Assembly: GCA_041281825.1 (NCBI GenBank) | Contig: CP166298.1 | Span: forward strand, 4,340,001 to 4,404,000 | Direction of reading: 5' to 3' | Source: Paenibacillus_D tarimensis_A | GTDB taxonomy: Bacteria > Bacillota > Bacilli > Paenibacillales > Paenibacillaceae | Length of the DNA: 64,000 nt | Shown here: positions 51,130 to 58,560 of the stretch, piece after piece | Numbering within the stretch: the stretch's first letter is position 1 | How the letters are laid out: each line of letters begins with the position of its first letter | Position numbers and translations under genes: made by a program | Notes under the pieces: model-generated | Told to the model about the DNA's origin: nothing | Seen by the model: the letters and a program-made list of their open reading frames with translations, nothing else | The model's database searches: none

Positions 51130-51511
51130 AACGTCAATATAGCTGACGCACCCTTCACTGCTTTTTCACATGAATTTCAATGGGTAACATATAATAAGAT
51201 AGGCTCAATTCCGGATAATTAATTCGTATATGATTGACAGACGGTGGAAGCGGACAGAGAATCCGTTATTTATATATAAACCGGCAATCTGAGGAGTCGA
51301 AAGGACAGACGATCGTTAATTCATCTAATTTTCGCTTTCAAGCGTTAAATTCGGGGAAATAACGGATTGAGTGTCCGCGAAGCCTGCAAAAGTGTACAAA
51401 CCTTCAATAATAACGTACTCAGGGTCCGAATGCGAGGGTGACGAAATGCAATAATAATTCTGAACTGAGCTATTAAACCAGCTTCACTTTATCACATGAG
51501 GTGTATGAAAA
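51130..51511. other. 382-base intergenic region between AraC regulator and LDH-like gene
   Basis: No gene is seen. The middle is taken by a 129-bp inverted-repeat element (51250-51378). TTAAACCAGCTTC and AGGTGTATG close to 51500 form the LDH-like gene's ribosome area. No clear promoter could be assigned. Confidence 0.55.
51250..51378. repeat. Inverted-repeat element, 129 bp (MITE-like, copy 2)
   Basis: Outer arms GCGGACA/TGTCCGC and inner arms ATCCGTTATTT/AAATAACGGAT are perfectly inverted, with 4-base spacers GAGA and TGAG between outer and inner arms on each side. It shares the CGTTATTT/AAATAACG core and size with the element at 40119-40247. No coding capacity. Confidence 0.8.
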
Positions 51512-52459
51512 ATGAGAAGCAAAGCGCGTAAAGTTGCCATTGTCGGGGTCGGTCATGTCGGATCGAGCTGCGCTTATTCATTAATTAATCAATCCATTTG
51601 CGACGAGATTATGCTGATTGGACGATCACAGGATCGCGCTTATGCCCAGGCGCTCGATCTATCCCATTGCATGGATTTCATTCCATCGCGGACGCGGATT
51701 TACACCGGGACATGTGACGATTGCTCAGATATTGACATCGTTATTTTGAGCGCGGGCGTCACGTCCAAATCGAATAACCGGCTGGGCGTTCTCGATTCGG
51801 CGTATGAAATACATAAGCCGCTCGTTGAACAGATTATGGCCAGCGGGTTTAACGGCATATTTCTCGCAGCATCCAATCCTGTCGATCTTGTCACTTATAT
51901 GGTATGGCGCATTTCGGGACTGCCGCGCAATCAGGTTCTCGGCACAGGCACATCCATCGATTCCTCCCGCCTGAAAACATTGCTCTCTGAATATTTTCCC
52001 GTCGACCCGCGCAGCGTTCAAGGCTATGTACTTGGCGAACACGGAGACTCCCAGTTTCCCGTATGGTCTCACGTGTCCGTCGGCGGCAAGCCGATTCTCG
52101 ACATTCTGGCCCAGCACCCAAAACGATTCTGTCACTTAGACCTCGATGACATTGCCCTTAAGACGAAAAACGCGGGATGGGAAATCTACAGCCGCAAAGG
52201 AGCGACCAGCTTTGGAATCGGCAACGCGCTCGCGTATATTACCCGCTCCATCCTGAATGACGACCACCGGATCATCGCCGTATCCGCGATTCTGGACGGG
52301 GAGTACAGTCAAAGTGACGTATGTGCCGGTGTTCCGGCTGTTATTACCCGTCAGGGCATCCATGAACTGGTCGAATTGAACCTGACGACCAAAGAAAAAG
52401 AGCAGTTCAATTACTCCTGCTCCGTCATTCGTGAAGCGACCGGACGGCTGCCGCTGTAA
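51512..52459 (+). CDS. L-lactate dehydrogenase-like protein with altered substrate loop
   Basis: A 315-residue NAD-dependent 2-hydroxyacid dehydrogenase of the LDH/MDH family. VAIVGVGHVGSSCAYSL near residue 8 is the NAD-binding fold, NPVDLVTYMVWRISG near 130 the NxVD motif, GTGTSIDSSRL near 150 the Asp/Arg pair, and GEHGDSQFPVWS near 180 the catalytic His. The mobile active-site loop reads SAGVTSKSNNRLGVL near 87, while LDH has AGxxQKPGETRLDLV, so the specificity residue Gln (position 102 in LDH numbering) is Ser here, though the catalytic Arg is kept. The true substrate may differ from pyruvate. ATG at 51512 with GAGGTG upstream. Confidence 0.85.
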   Translation: MRSKARKVAIVGVGHVGSSCAYSLINQSICDEIMLIGRSQDRAYAQALDLSHCMDFIPSRTRIYTGTCDDCSDIDIVILSAGVTSKSNNRLGVLDSAYEIHKPLVEQIMASGFNGIFLAASNPVDLVTYMVWRISGLPRNQVLGTGTSIDSSRLKTLLSEYFPVDPRSVQGYVLGEHGDSQFPVWSHVSVGGKPILDILAQHPKRFCHLDLDDIALKTKNAGWEIYSRKGATSFGIGNALAYITRSILNDDHRIIAVSAILDGEYSQSDVCAGVPAVITRQGIHELVELNLTTKEKEQFNYSCSVIREATGRLPL

Positions 52460-52575
52460 TCGAGACACCTACAGCTTATACTTCGACCCCTAGCTTCTAT
52501 TCTAAAAATACCACAGCTTCTATATTCCCGCTCTAAACTCCTCTTTGAACTGATGGAGCGATCACAGCAAGTCTT

Positions 52576-53553
52576 CTACGTCGTCGCATAAACTTCCCTG
52601 ATCGCATCCTCGATATCCGGTTCTTTCACGCTTAGATCTTGAATCGGCAGCTTCTGCGACAGATCGGCGATCAGCTCTGCCGCGGTAATTCGACGCTTCT
52701 CGAACTGGTACCAGATTCGGAGCCCGTCCCGCTTCACGATGTCCGCCGACGGGTGCTCCACATCGCCGCAAGGCCGCTGCAGCTCGACAACAAGCTGCCG
52801 CTTCGGCGTCAGCTTGCCGATCAGCTCGCCGATCGGACCATCCTCCACCACTTTACCGTGATTGACGATAATGAGCCGGCTGCACAGCTCCTCGACATCA
52901 TCCAGGTCGTGAGTCGTCAGAATGACAGTTACCCCGCGATTGCGGTTCATCTCGCGGATAAAACCGCGGATTGCATGCTTCGCCTCCGCATCCAGTCCGA
53001 TCGTCGGCTCGTCCAGAAACAGTACCTCGGGCGAATGGAGCATCGCGGCCGCCAGATCGCCGCGCATTCGTTGTCCAAGCGACAGCTGACGCACCGGCGT
53101 GTCGATGAATTCGTTCAGCCGCAGCACCTCGTACAGCAGCTTCATGGTATCATTAAACGCCGCCTCGTCAACCTGATAAATACGCCGGAGAAGCTCGAAG
53201 GACTCTCCAAGCCGCAAGTCCCAATACAACTGCGTTCGCTGGCCGAATACGACGCCCAGCCTCTTCACGACCGCTTTGCGATCCTCCTGCGGAGAGACGC
53301 CGCAGACGCGGATCGACCCCGAGGTCGGATGGAGGATGCCGGTCAGCATCTTGATCGTCGTGCTCTTGCCCGCGCCGTTCGGTCCGATATAGCCTACGAT
53401 TTCGCCCCGTTCAATCGCAAAGCTGATGCCGTCCACGCCGCGAACGACCGTTTTGTCCGGGAACAACAACCCCTTTAGCGCTCCTCTCAACCCCTGTTCC
53501 TTCTTGGAGATCATATACTCCTTCACCAGATCTGTAACTTCAATAACCGCCAT
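52576..53553 (-). CDS. ABC-2 type exporter ATP-binding protein (module 2)
   Basis: A 325-residue ATPase. GYIGPNGAGKSTTIKML near residue 53 is Walker A, QLSLGQRMRGDLAAAMLHSPEVLFLDEPTIGLD near 155 gives signature and Walker B, and TTHD near 213 the switch His. The C-terminal 80 residues are an extension common to these exporters. ATG at 53553 has GGGGGAGAT upstream. With the two permeases upstream (53591-55217) it forms a complete exporter. The substrate is unknown. Confidence 0.93.
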   Translation of the reverse strand: MAVIEVTDLVKEYMISKKEQGLRGALKGLLFPDKTVVRGVDGISFAIERGEIVGYIGPNGAGKSTTIKMLTGILHPTSGSIRVCGVSPQEDRKAVVKRLGVVFGQRTQLYWDLRLGESFELLRRIYQVDEAAFNDTMKLLYEVLRLNEFIDTPVRQLSLGQRMRGDLAAAMLHSPEVLFLDEPTIGLDAEAKHAIRGFIREMNRNRGVTVILTTHDLDDVEELCSRLIIVNHGKVVEDGPIGELIGKLTPKRQLVVELQRPCGDVEHPSADIVKRDGLRIWYQFEKRRITAAELIADLSQKLPIQDLSVKEPDIEDAIREVYATT

Positions 53554-53590
53554 CTTTATCTCCCCCGTTTATGAAACCGGACTTCGTAAA

Positions 53591-54403
53591 CTACGAGCCT
53601 GCGCTTTCATATTTTTTCAAACCGAGCACGAACAGCCGCTGGGACAACCAGAAGCAGATGATGCCGATAATCGGCGTCCAGAAGGCAAGTCCGATCGGCA
53701 GCCCGAATCCGCCGGATTTCCCCAGAAATTCAAGCGACGGATAATAGCTGATAAAACCGATTGGCACAACAAATGTGAACAGCACTTGAATCGTATAGGG
53801 ATAAATCGCTAACGGGTACATCGTGCCCCGCTCCAGCATTGCCCCCGCGAATCCAAGCAGTGAGCCGTTCCGCTTCGTCCAGAATGCGATTGATCCGAGG
53901 GAGATATATAGTGAAGCCCGAATCAGTACGCCTCCCGTGAGAACCAACAGCAACTTGATGACATTGGCAAACGTCCATTCAAAGCCGACCAGATGGCAGC
54001 CGTACAGAAAAATAATCACCCCGGGAATTAAATCGATGAGTCCGATAAAATTGAAATAACTTGCGATCAGCTGGAAAAAGACGTTCATCGGACGAAGCAG
54101 CAGCCGGTCATAACCGCCTTCGGTCACCATACGGTCCATGTGCCAGGTTGTGATGAACAGCACCACCATTACGCCGTGACTGAGCAGACCAAGTCCGTAT
54201 ATAAACGCCAGTTCGGGGAAACCCCACCCGTTCAGCGGTTGGAACCGGTCGACGATAATTTTCAGCATCCACACTCCGGCAAAATATTGAATCGGTATCA
54301 TAAGCAGCCAACTGATCAGGAACAACGGATATTCAAGCTGCCGTTGGATAGCGAGCCGTGCAAAGATGATCGCAACAGAACTGTAATGCCTAAAAGTTTT
54401 CAC
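53591..54403 (-). CDS. ABC-2 type exporter permease (module 2)
   Basis: A 270-residue membrane protein with six predicted helices, e.g. LFLISWLLMIPIQYFAGVWMLKIIV near residue 27, MVVLFITTWHMDRMVTEGGYDRLLLRPMNVFFQLIA near 78 and LFTFVVPIGFISYYPSLEFLG near 207. GGYDRLLLRP is the usual cytoplasmic coupling segment of ABC2_membrane_6 (DUF990-type) permeases. ATG at 54403 is 7 bases after the upstream permease. It is a paralog of the 56366-57163 gene. Confidence 0.9.
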   Translation of the reverse strand: MKTFRHYSSVAIIFARLAIQRQLEYPLFLISWLLMIPIQYFAGVWMLKIIVDRFQPLNGWGFPELAFIYGLGLLSHGVMVVLFITTWHMDRMVTEGGYDRLLLRPMNVFFQLIASYFNFIGLIDLIPGVIIFLYGCHLVGFEWTFANVIKLLLVLTGGVLIRASLYISLGSIAFWTKRNGSLLGFAGAMLERGTMYPLAIYPYTIQVLFTFVVPIGFISYYPSLEFLGKSGGFGLPIGLAFWTPIIGIICFWLSQRLFVLGLKKYESAGS

Positions 54404-54410
54404 CGACCGC

Positions 54411-55217
54411 TCACCCTCCCTGGATCAACGTTTTCGTTTTGGCGCGGCGCCAGACAAGCGCGAGCAAAAGATAAAGCGCCGCAATCCAGCAGACCTGAAT
54501 CGCCATCGCCCGCATCGCTTCACCCGTGCCGATTACGCCGATATAAATGCCGAGCGGCGTCTGGTACGTATACTGAAACGGCAAATATACGGAGATCTTC
54601 TGCATCGTGTCCGGAAAGAACCAGATCGGCACCAGGCTGCCGGACAGTACGCGGACGATCGCGTCCTTCACAATCCCCATATTGCCGAGCTCCATCGCCC
54701 AGAAAGCGACCAGCCCGACCAGCGCGCTTAACAGCCATAGTATGGCATAGCTGAGCAAAACACTGGGCAAGAAGAGAAGAAGTCCTGTCCAGGATGCCGG
54801 AAGCGGCGGTCCGAACGCTAATGAAACGAAGACGAGCAGCGGGAGCGCCTTATTGGCAAGGCCGCCGATCATCGCACCAATATCGTCGGCGAGGTAGCAG
54901 GCGAGCAGCGGAACGGGCCGGTAAAAGTCCGTTGCGATTTGCCCCTCGCGGATTTTGTTGTAAAGCGTATTCTGGACGCCGCAGACGAACACAAAGCCAA
55001 TCAGACTCGACATCACCGTATAAGTGACCATATCGTTTAAAGTCAGCCCCTCAGCCTGTCCGGCGCTGATGACCCCGCCGCCATACGCGGCGTACCACAG
55101 GAAGACGGATGCCGTAATCAGAATGAGGTTCGTTCCGACGGCGGCAAACACCTCGAACCGGTACGCGAGGCCGGTTAATATTCTCATCTTGGTCATGTAC
55201 CAATAAGCTTGCAGCAA
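54411..55217 (-). CDS. ABC-2 type exporter permease (module 2)
   Basis: A 268-residue membrane protein. TTG at 55217 is used because GGGGGG lies 7 bases upstream; the open frame extends back to 55325 without a ribosome site. Helices start with FEVFAAVGTNLILITASVFLWYAAYGGG near residue 18, and TLYNKIREGQIATDFYRPVPLLACYLADDIG near 85 is the coupling region. It pairs with the permease at 53591 and is a paralog of 57169-57972. A 152-base gap to the ATPase of module 1 upstream may hold its own promoter. Confidence 0.88.
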   Translation of the reverse strand: MLQAYWYMTKMRILTGLAYRFEVFAAVGTNLILITASVFLWYAAYGGGVISAGQAEGLTLNDMVTYTVMSSLIGFVFVCGVQNTLYNKIREGQIATDFYRPVPLLACYLADDIGAMIGGLANKALPLLVFVSLAFGPPLPASWTGLLLFLPSVLLSYAILWLLSALVGLVAFWAMELGNMGIVKDAIVRVLSGSLVPIWFFPDTMQKISVYLPFQYTYQTPLGIYIGVIGTGEAMRAMAIQVCWIAALYLLLALVWRRAKTKTLIQGG

Positions 55218-55369
55218 TGTAGAGCCCCCCAAGCAAAAACGGCTATCGTCGTCCTCAACGGGACAGCAACGTTTCGCGATGAAAAATAAGTACGTGTAGA
55301 GGTGAAACTTAAACTTCAAGACCATGCATTTTTCTTTATTCGTATGATTGTCGCTTGTCCTTTTCCATA

Positions 55370-56362
55370 TTACCCCGCTTGCTTGCCGTAGATCTCTTTA
55401 ATCACCTGTTCAATCGGAATGTTGTTCACATTGATGTCCTGTACCGGAAAACGGCTGAAAATCTCCGAGATTTGCGTCTGCAAATCGTTTTTCGTCAGAT
55501 CCAGCTCAAGGCTGGCGGTAATGCCGTTAAATGTAGTCACCTCGTAATCTGACAGACTTCGCTCTTCAATCGGCTTCGATAACCGGATATCGATGATTTT
55601 ACGTTCTGAGAAAAACCTTTTCATCTGCTCAATTGCCGCATCATATACGATCGTCCCGTGGTTGATTACCGTGACCCGTTCGCACAGATCTTCAATATCG
55701 CTCATATCGTGCGTTGTTACGATAAACGTCGTTCCCCGCTCTTTGTTGATTCGCTTAATAAAAGAACGGATCGCCTCCTTGGCCAATATATCAAGCCCGA
55801 TCGTCGGTTCGTCGAGGAAGATCAGCTCCGGCGCATGCAGCATCGCGCACACAAGCTCGCACTTCATCCGCTCGCCAAGAGACAACTGCCGGACCGGCCG
55901 GTTCATGACATCATCCAGCCCGAGAATTTCATCGAATTCACGGATCGTTGCGCGGTAGGTAACATCGTCGATGTTGTACATCACCTTATGCAGCGCGAAC
56001 GTGTCGAAAGCCGGGACATCCCACCAAAGCTGAGTCTTCTGGCCGAATAACGCCCCGATCTTACGTACGTACGTCTCCCTTTCAAGCCATGGAACATGCC
56101 CCATTACCTTAACGGAGCCTTCCGTCGGATGCAGAATGCCGCTAAGCACTTTAATCGTCGTCGATTTTCCGGCGCCGTTGGGCCCAATCAAACCGCAAAT
56201 TTCTCCTTTTCGGATATGGAGGTCAATCCCCTTAATCGCGTGTACGTGCTTAAATTTCCGGCTAAACAATGATTTGGCGGCGGATAATAATCCTTCTTTT
56301 TCCTTTTGCGGAACCTTGAACATTTTGCTTAAGCCTGTTACTTCGATAATTGCGTCATTCAC
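55370..56362 (-). CDS. ABC-2 type exporter ATP-binding protein (module 1)
   Basis: A 330-residue ATPase, a clear paralog of the module 2 ATPase. GLIGPNGAGKSTTIKVLSGILHPTEG near residue 56 is Walker A, QLSLGERMKCELVCAMLHAPELIFLDEPTIGLD near 160 gives signature and Walker B, and TTHDMSDIEDLCERV near 213 the switch His. The C-terminal extension is about 90 residues. ATG at 56362, three bases after the permease stop, so translational coupling is likely. The two ATPases are different enough that each probably serves its own permease pair. Confidence 0.93.
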   Translation of the reverse strand: MNDAIIEVTGLSKMFKVPQKEKEGLLSAAKSLFSRKFKHVHAIKGIDLHIRKGEICGLIGPNGAGKSTTIKVLSGILHPTEGSVKVMGHVPWLERETYVRKIGALFGQKTQLWWDVPAFDTFALHKVMYNIDDVTYRATIREFDEILGLDDVMNRPVRQLSLGERMKCELVCAMLHAPELIFLDEPTIGLDILAKEAIRSFIKRINKERGTTFIVTTHDMSDIEDLCERVTVINHGTIVYDAAIEQMKRFFSERKIIDIRLSKPIEERSLSDYEVTTFNGITASLELDLTKNDLQTQISEIFSRFPVQDINVNNIPIEQVIKEIYGKQAG

Positions 56363-56365
56363 TCT

Positions 56366-57163
56366 TTATCCCCCCGCGCTCGTATATTTTCGGATACACC
56401 GGTTCCAAAACCTCAAGCTCAAGACGAAAATGAGCAGCGCCCCGAAGCTGCCCCAAACCATGCTCCAGTCGAGACGGCGCAGCAACGCTTGAGCGGGCAA
56501 ATAAGCCAGAACGGCCAGCGGCACCAGCGTCACGAAAGCGGTCCGAAACAGCCCGTTATATAATTCGATCGGGTATCCGGCAAACCGCATTACATTGTCC
56601 AAAAAGCTTTCAAGCCGCCCCATCTGGATAAGTACAATAACCAATCCGCAGAATAGAATCGTGATTCCCATATAGGCAATGACTCCCGCTGCAATAAACC
56701 ACAGAAACAGGAGAATATCCACAGCGCCCGGCACAAGCCGCATATGGATAACCATATAGACGGTAATCGCCGTTCCCGCAATCAAGGTTCCGACATGTTT
56801 TAGCGAGAAGCCGCCGGTAAGCAGCACGCCGATTGCCGGATACGGCTTGATCAGATAGCGGTCAAAATCCCCGTTCCGCATAATATTGACCGCAGTCCCC
56901 TTCACTTCGCCCAGAATCGTATTATTGAGGCCCATCGAAAAGAGCAGTATTCCTTGAAAAAGCAAAATTTGCTCCGTATTCCAACCCGGATAACCGTTCG
57001 TCTGCGTAAAAATCAAATACTGCACGATTGGCCCCATGCTCGTAAATACTAGAGAAATGACTAGATTGAGAAGAAAATCCGCTCGGTACGCCATTCCCCG
57101 ATCCAGGCTCATTTTGCAACTGCAATTAAATAAATGGATCAATCCCGGCAGCTTACGCAGCAT
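56366..57163 (-). CDS. ABC-2 type exporter permease (module 1)
   Basis: A 265-residue membrane protein with six helices; FLLNLVISLVFTSMGPIVQYLIF near residue 29 is the first, MGLNNTILGEVKGTAVNIMRNGDFDRYLIKPYPAIGVLL near 72 includes the coupling region, and the C-terminus ends in a short charged tail (FWNRCIRKYTSAGG). It belongs to the same family as the 53591-54403 gene. ATG at 57163 lies 5 bases after the other permease. Confidence 0.9.
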   Translation of the reverse strand: MLRKLPGLIHLFNCSCKMSLDRGMAYRADFLLNLVISLVFTSMGPIVQYLIFTQTNGYPGWNTEQILLFQGILLFSMGLNNTILGEVKGTAVNIMRNGDFDRYLIKPYPAIGVLLTGGFSLKHVGTLIAGTAITVYMVIHMRLVPGAVDILLFLWFIAAGVIAYMGITILFCGLVIVLIQMGRLESFLDNVMRFAGYPIELYNGLFRTAFVTLVPLAVLAYLPAQALLRRLDWSMVWGSFGALLIFVLSLRFWNRCIRKYTSAGG

Positions 57164-57168
57164 TTACA

Positions 57169-57972
57169 TCACCCTCCCACCGCGCAATAACGTTTAATGA
57201 CATGCGGCCATGATAATTTGATCGTGAGGAAAAATAAAGTTATCCATAACAATTGCATGGCAATGACATGACCGAAATATGCCATGCTTTGGGCTGCTTC
57301 CCGGTTCAGAAAAAACTGCAGCGGCTCGTAATACAAATAACGAAACGGAAGAAATTCGGATAACCGCTGCAGCCAGCCCGGGAAAAACTCGAGCGGAATT
57401 ATCGTTCCTCCGACGAAGGAGGTCATGATTGTTCGAAAGGCAATGATCGAACCGTTATTTTTAATAAAGAAAGCAGCCATTCCGATTATAAAGTTCAAAA
57501 GAAAGAACAGGAAGAACGAAAGGACCGCACACAACACGAACTTGAGCGTGGAGGCCGCGGTCATGAAGCTTGGAAAAAAAATGACCGTCTGGATGATCAG
57601 GATCGGAATAAATTCAAATAAAATACCGACCGTTCTGAGCGCAATGGCGTTTGCAAGCTCGAATTTGAAGATGGAGGCCGGCTTCAGCAGATAGATTGAC
57701 AGCGTACCGTCAAGAATATGATTGGACATTCTTCCGGCTGCAAAATTCCATATAATCGTGCCGACAATCTGCATGCCGCCGATATACCAAACAATCTGCG
57801 AAAGACTATATCCATGAATCGATTCGAAATTGCCATAGGCATAGACACTGGTGAATATGATAGCCCCCACGACCAGCTCCATCGGATGAATAAGCGCAGA
57901 AATTAGAAACGACTTGCGGTATTGAAACATGATTTTCAGGTTTAACTTGATGTATGCGGCTAATAGGCTCAA
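57169..57972 (-). CDS. ABC-2 type exporter permease (module 1, first gene of operon)
   Basis: A 267-residue membrane protein of the ABC2_membrane_6 family. Helices include LVVGAIIFTSVYAYG near residue 33 and IVWYIGGMQIVGTIIWNFAAG near 59; RMSNHILDGTLSIYLLKPASIFKFELANA near 80 is the coupling region and FVGGTIIPLEFFPGWLQRLSEFLPFRYLYYEPL near 190 the final re-entrant segment. The TTG at 57972 has AAGGAGG upstream; that site is fused to hairpin-repeat cluster E. It is the first gene of a six-gene operon coding two exporters. Confidence 0.9.
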   Translation of the reverse strand: MSLLAAYIKLNLKIMFQYRKSFLISALIHPMELVVGAIIFTSVYAYGNFESIHGYSLSQIVWYIGGMQIVGTIIWNFAAGRMSNHILDGTLSIYLLKPASIFKFELANAIALRTVGILFEFIPILIIQTVIFFPSFMTAASTLKFVLCAVLSFFLFFLLNFIIGMAAFFIKNNGSIIAFRTIMTSFVGGTIIPLEFFPGWLQRLSEFLPFRYLYYEPLQFFLNREAAQSMAYFGHVIAMQLLWITLFFLTIKLSWPHVIKRYCAVGG

Positions 57973-57987
57973 TTGTTTTCCTCCTTA

Positions 57988-58144
57988 CATAGGGATCTTT
58001 GAGCAGAGCTCAAAGTCTCTCCACTTCAAGTCTCTCAGATTACATAGGGATCTTTGAGCATGACATAGGGATCTTTGAGCGGAGCTCAAAGTCTCTCCAC
58101 TTCAAGTCTCTCCACTTCAAGTCTCTCTGCTTTAAGTATCTCAG
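57988..58144 (-). repeat. Hairpin-repeat cluster E
   Basis: Full unit 57988-58022 (loop AGA), short right half 58026-58037, left half 58043-58059, full unit 58064-58098, then three degenerating right halves to about 58144. Same orientation as the other clusters; the near end abuts TAAGGAGG of the TTG-starting permease gene. It is the only cluster without a same-strand gene immediately upstream, so here it would be in the mRNA leader. Confidence 0.93.
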
Positions 58145-58560
58145 CTATTGTCGACTCTTTGGATATGATCCTAAATTGTATAAAACCGGAAGGACAGCCG
58201 CTATTGCAATATCGTTCAAAATCCTATAGATTTATTCATTTCTTGCCAATGCAGGATCCGGAAACTGCAAAAAAATAAGATTCTACTCTATAAAAACAAC
58301 CGCACAAAGGCGAGCGTATTTTCGGTATAATGATAGCAATCGACAATTAATGATATTTTTGGTTTTCCAGATATAGTACCATTGGTTCGCTATTCATTGT
58401 CAACAACTATTTGCGCACTTATATTTTTGAGGAGAGATTTGTTATCTTCACCACACCTTTCTCTCAATAAAAAGTGATAACCTGAACTTTTTTGCTGGAA
58501 CGATGTTAGATTTGACTCTATCCTGGGATCAATTGATACAGGGAGGTGCGAAAGGTTCGA
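58145..58560. other. 416-base divergent intergenic region before the sigma-factor gene
   Basis: Divergent AT-rich gap between the ABC exporter operon and the sigma-factor gene. No gene is seen. CGGTATAATGAT near 58321-58332 (plus strand, TATAAT) is a good -10 but without an obvious -35. AAAGG before ATG 58561 and GGGAGG further upstream are the sigma gene's ribosome signals. I could not assign an autoregulated ECF promoter with certainty. Confidence 0.45.

Noticed and set aside
54411..55325. Start of the ABC-2 permease at 55325
   Set aside because: The extra 36 residues lack a ribosome site; TTG at 55217 has one and gives the normal family length.
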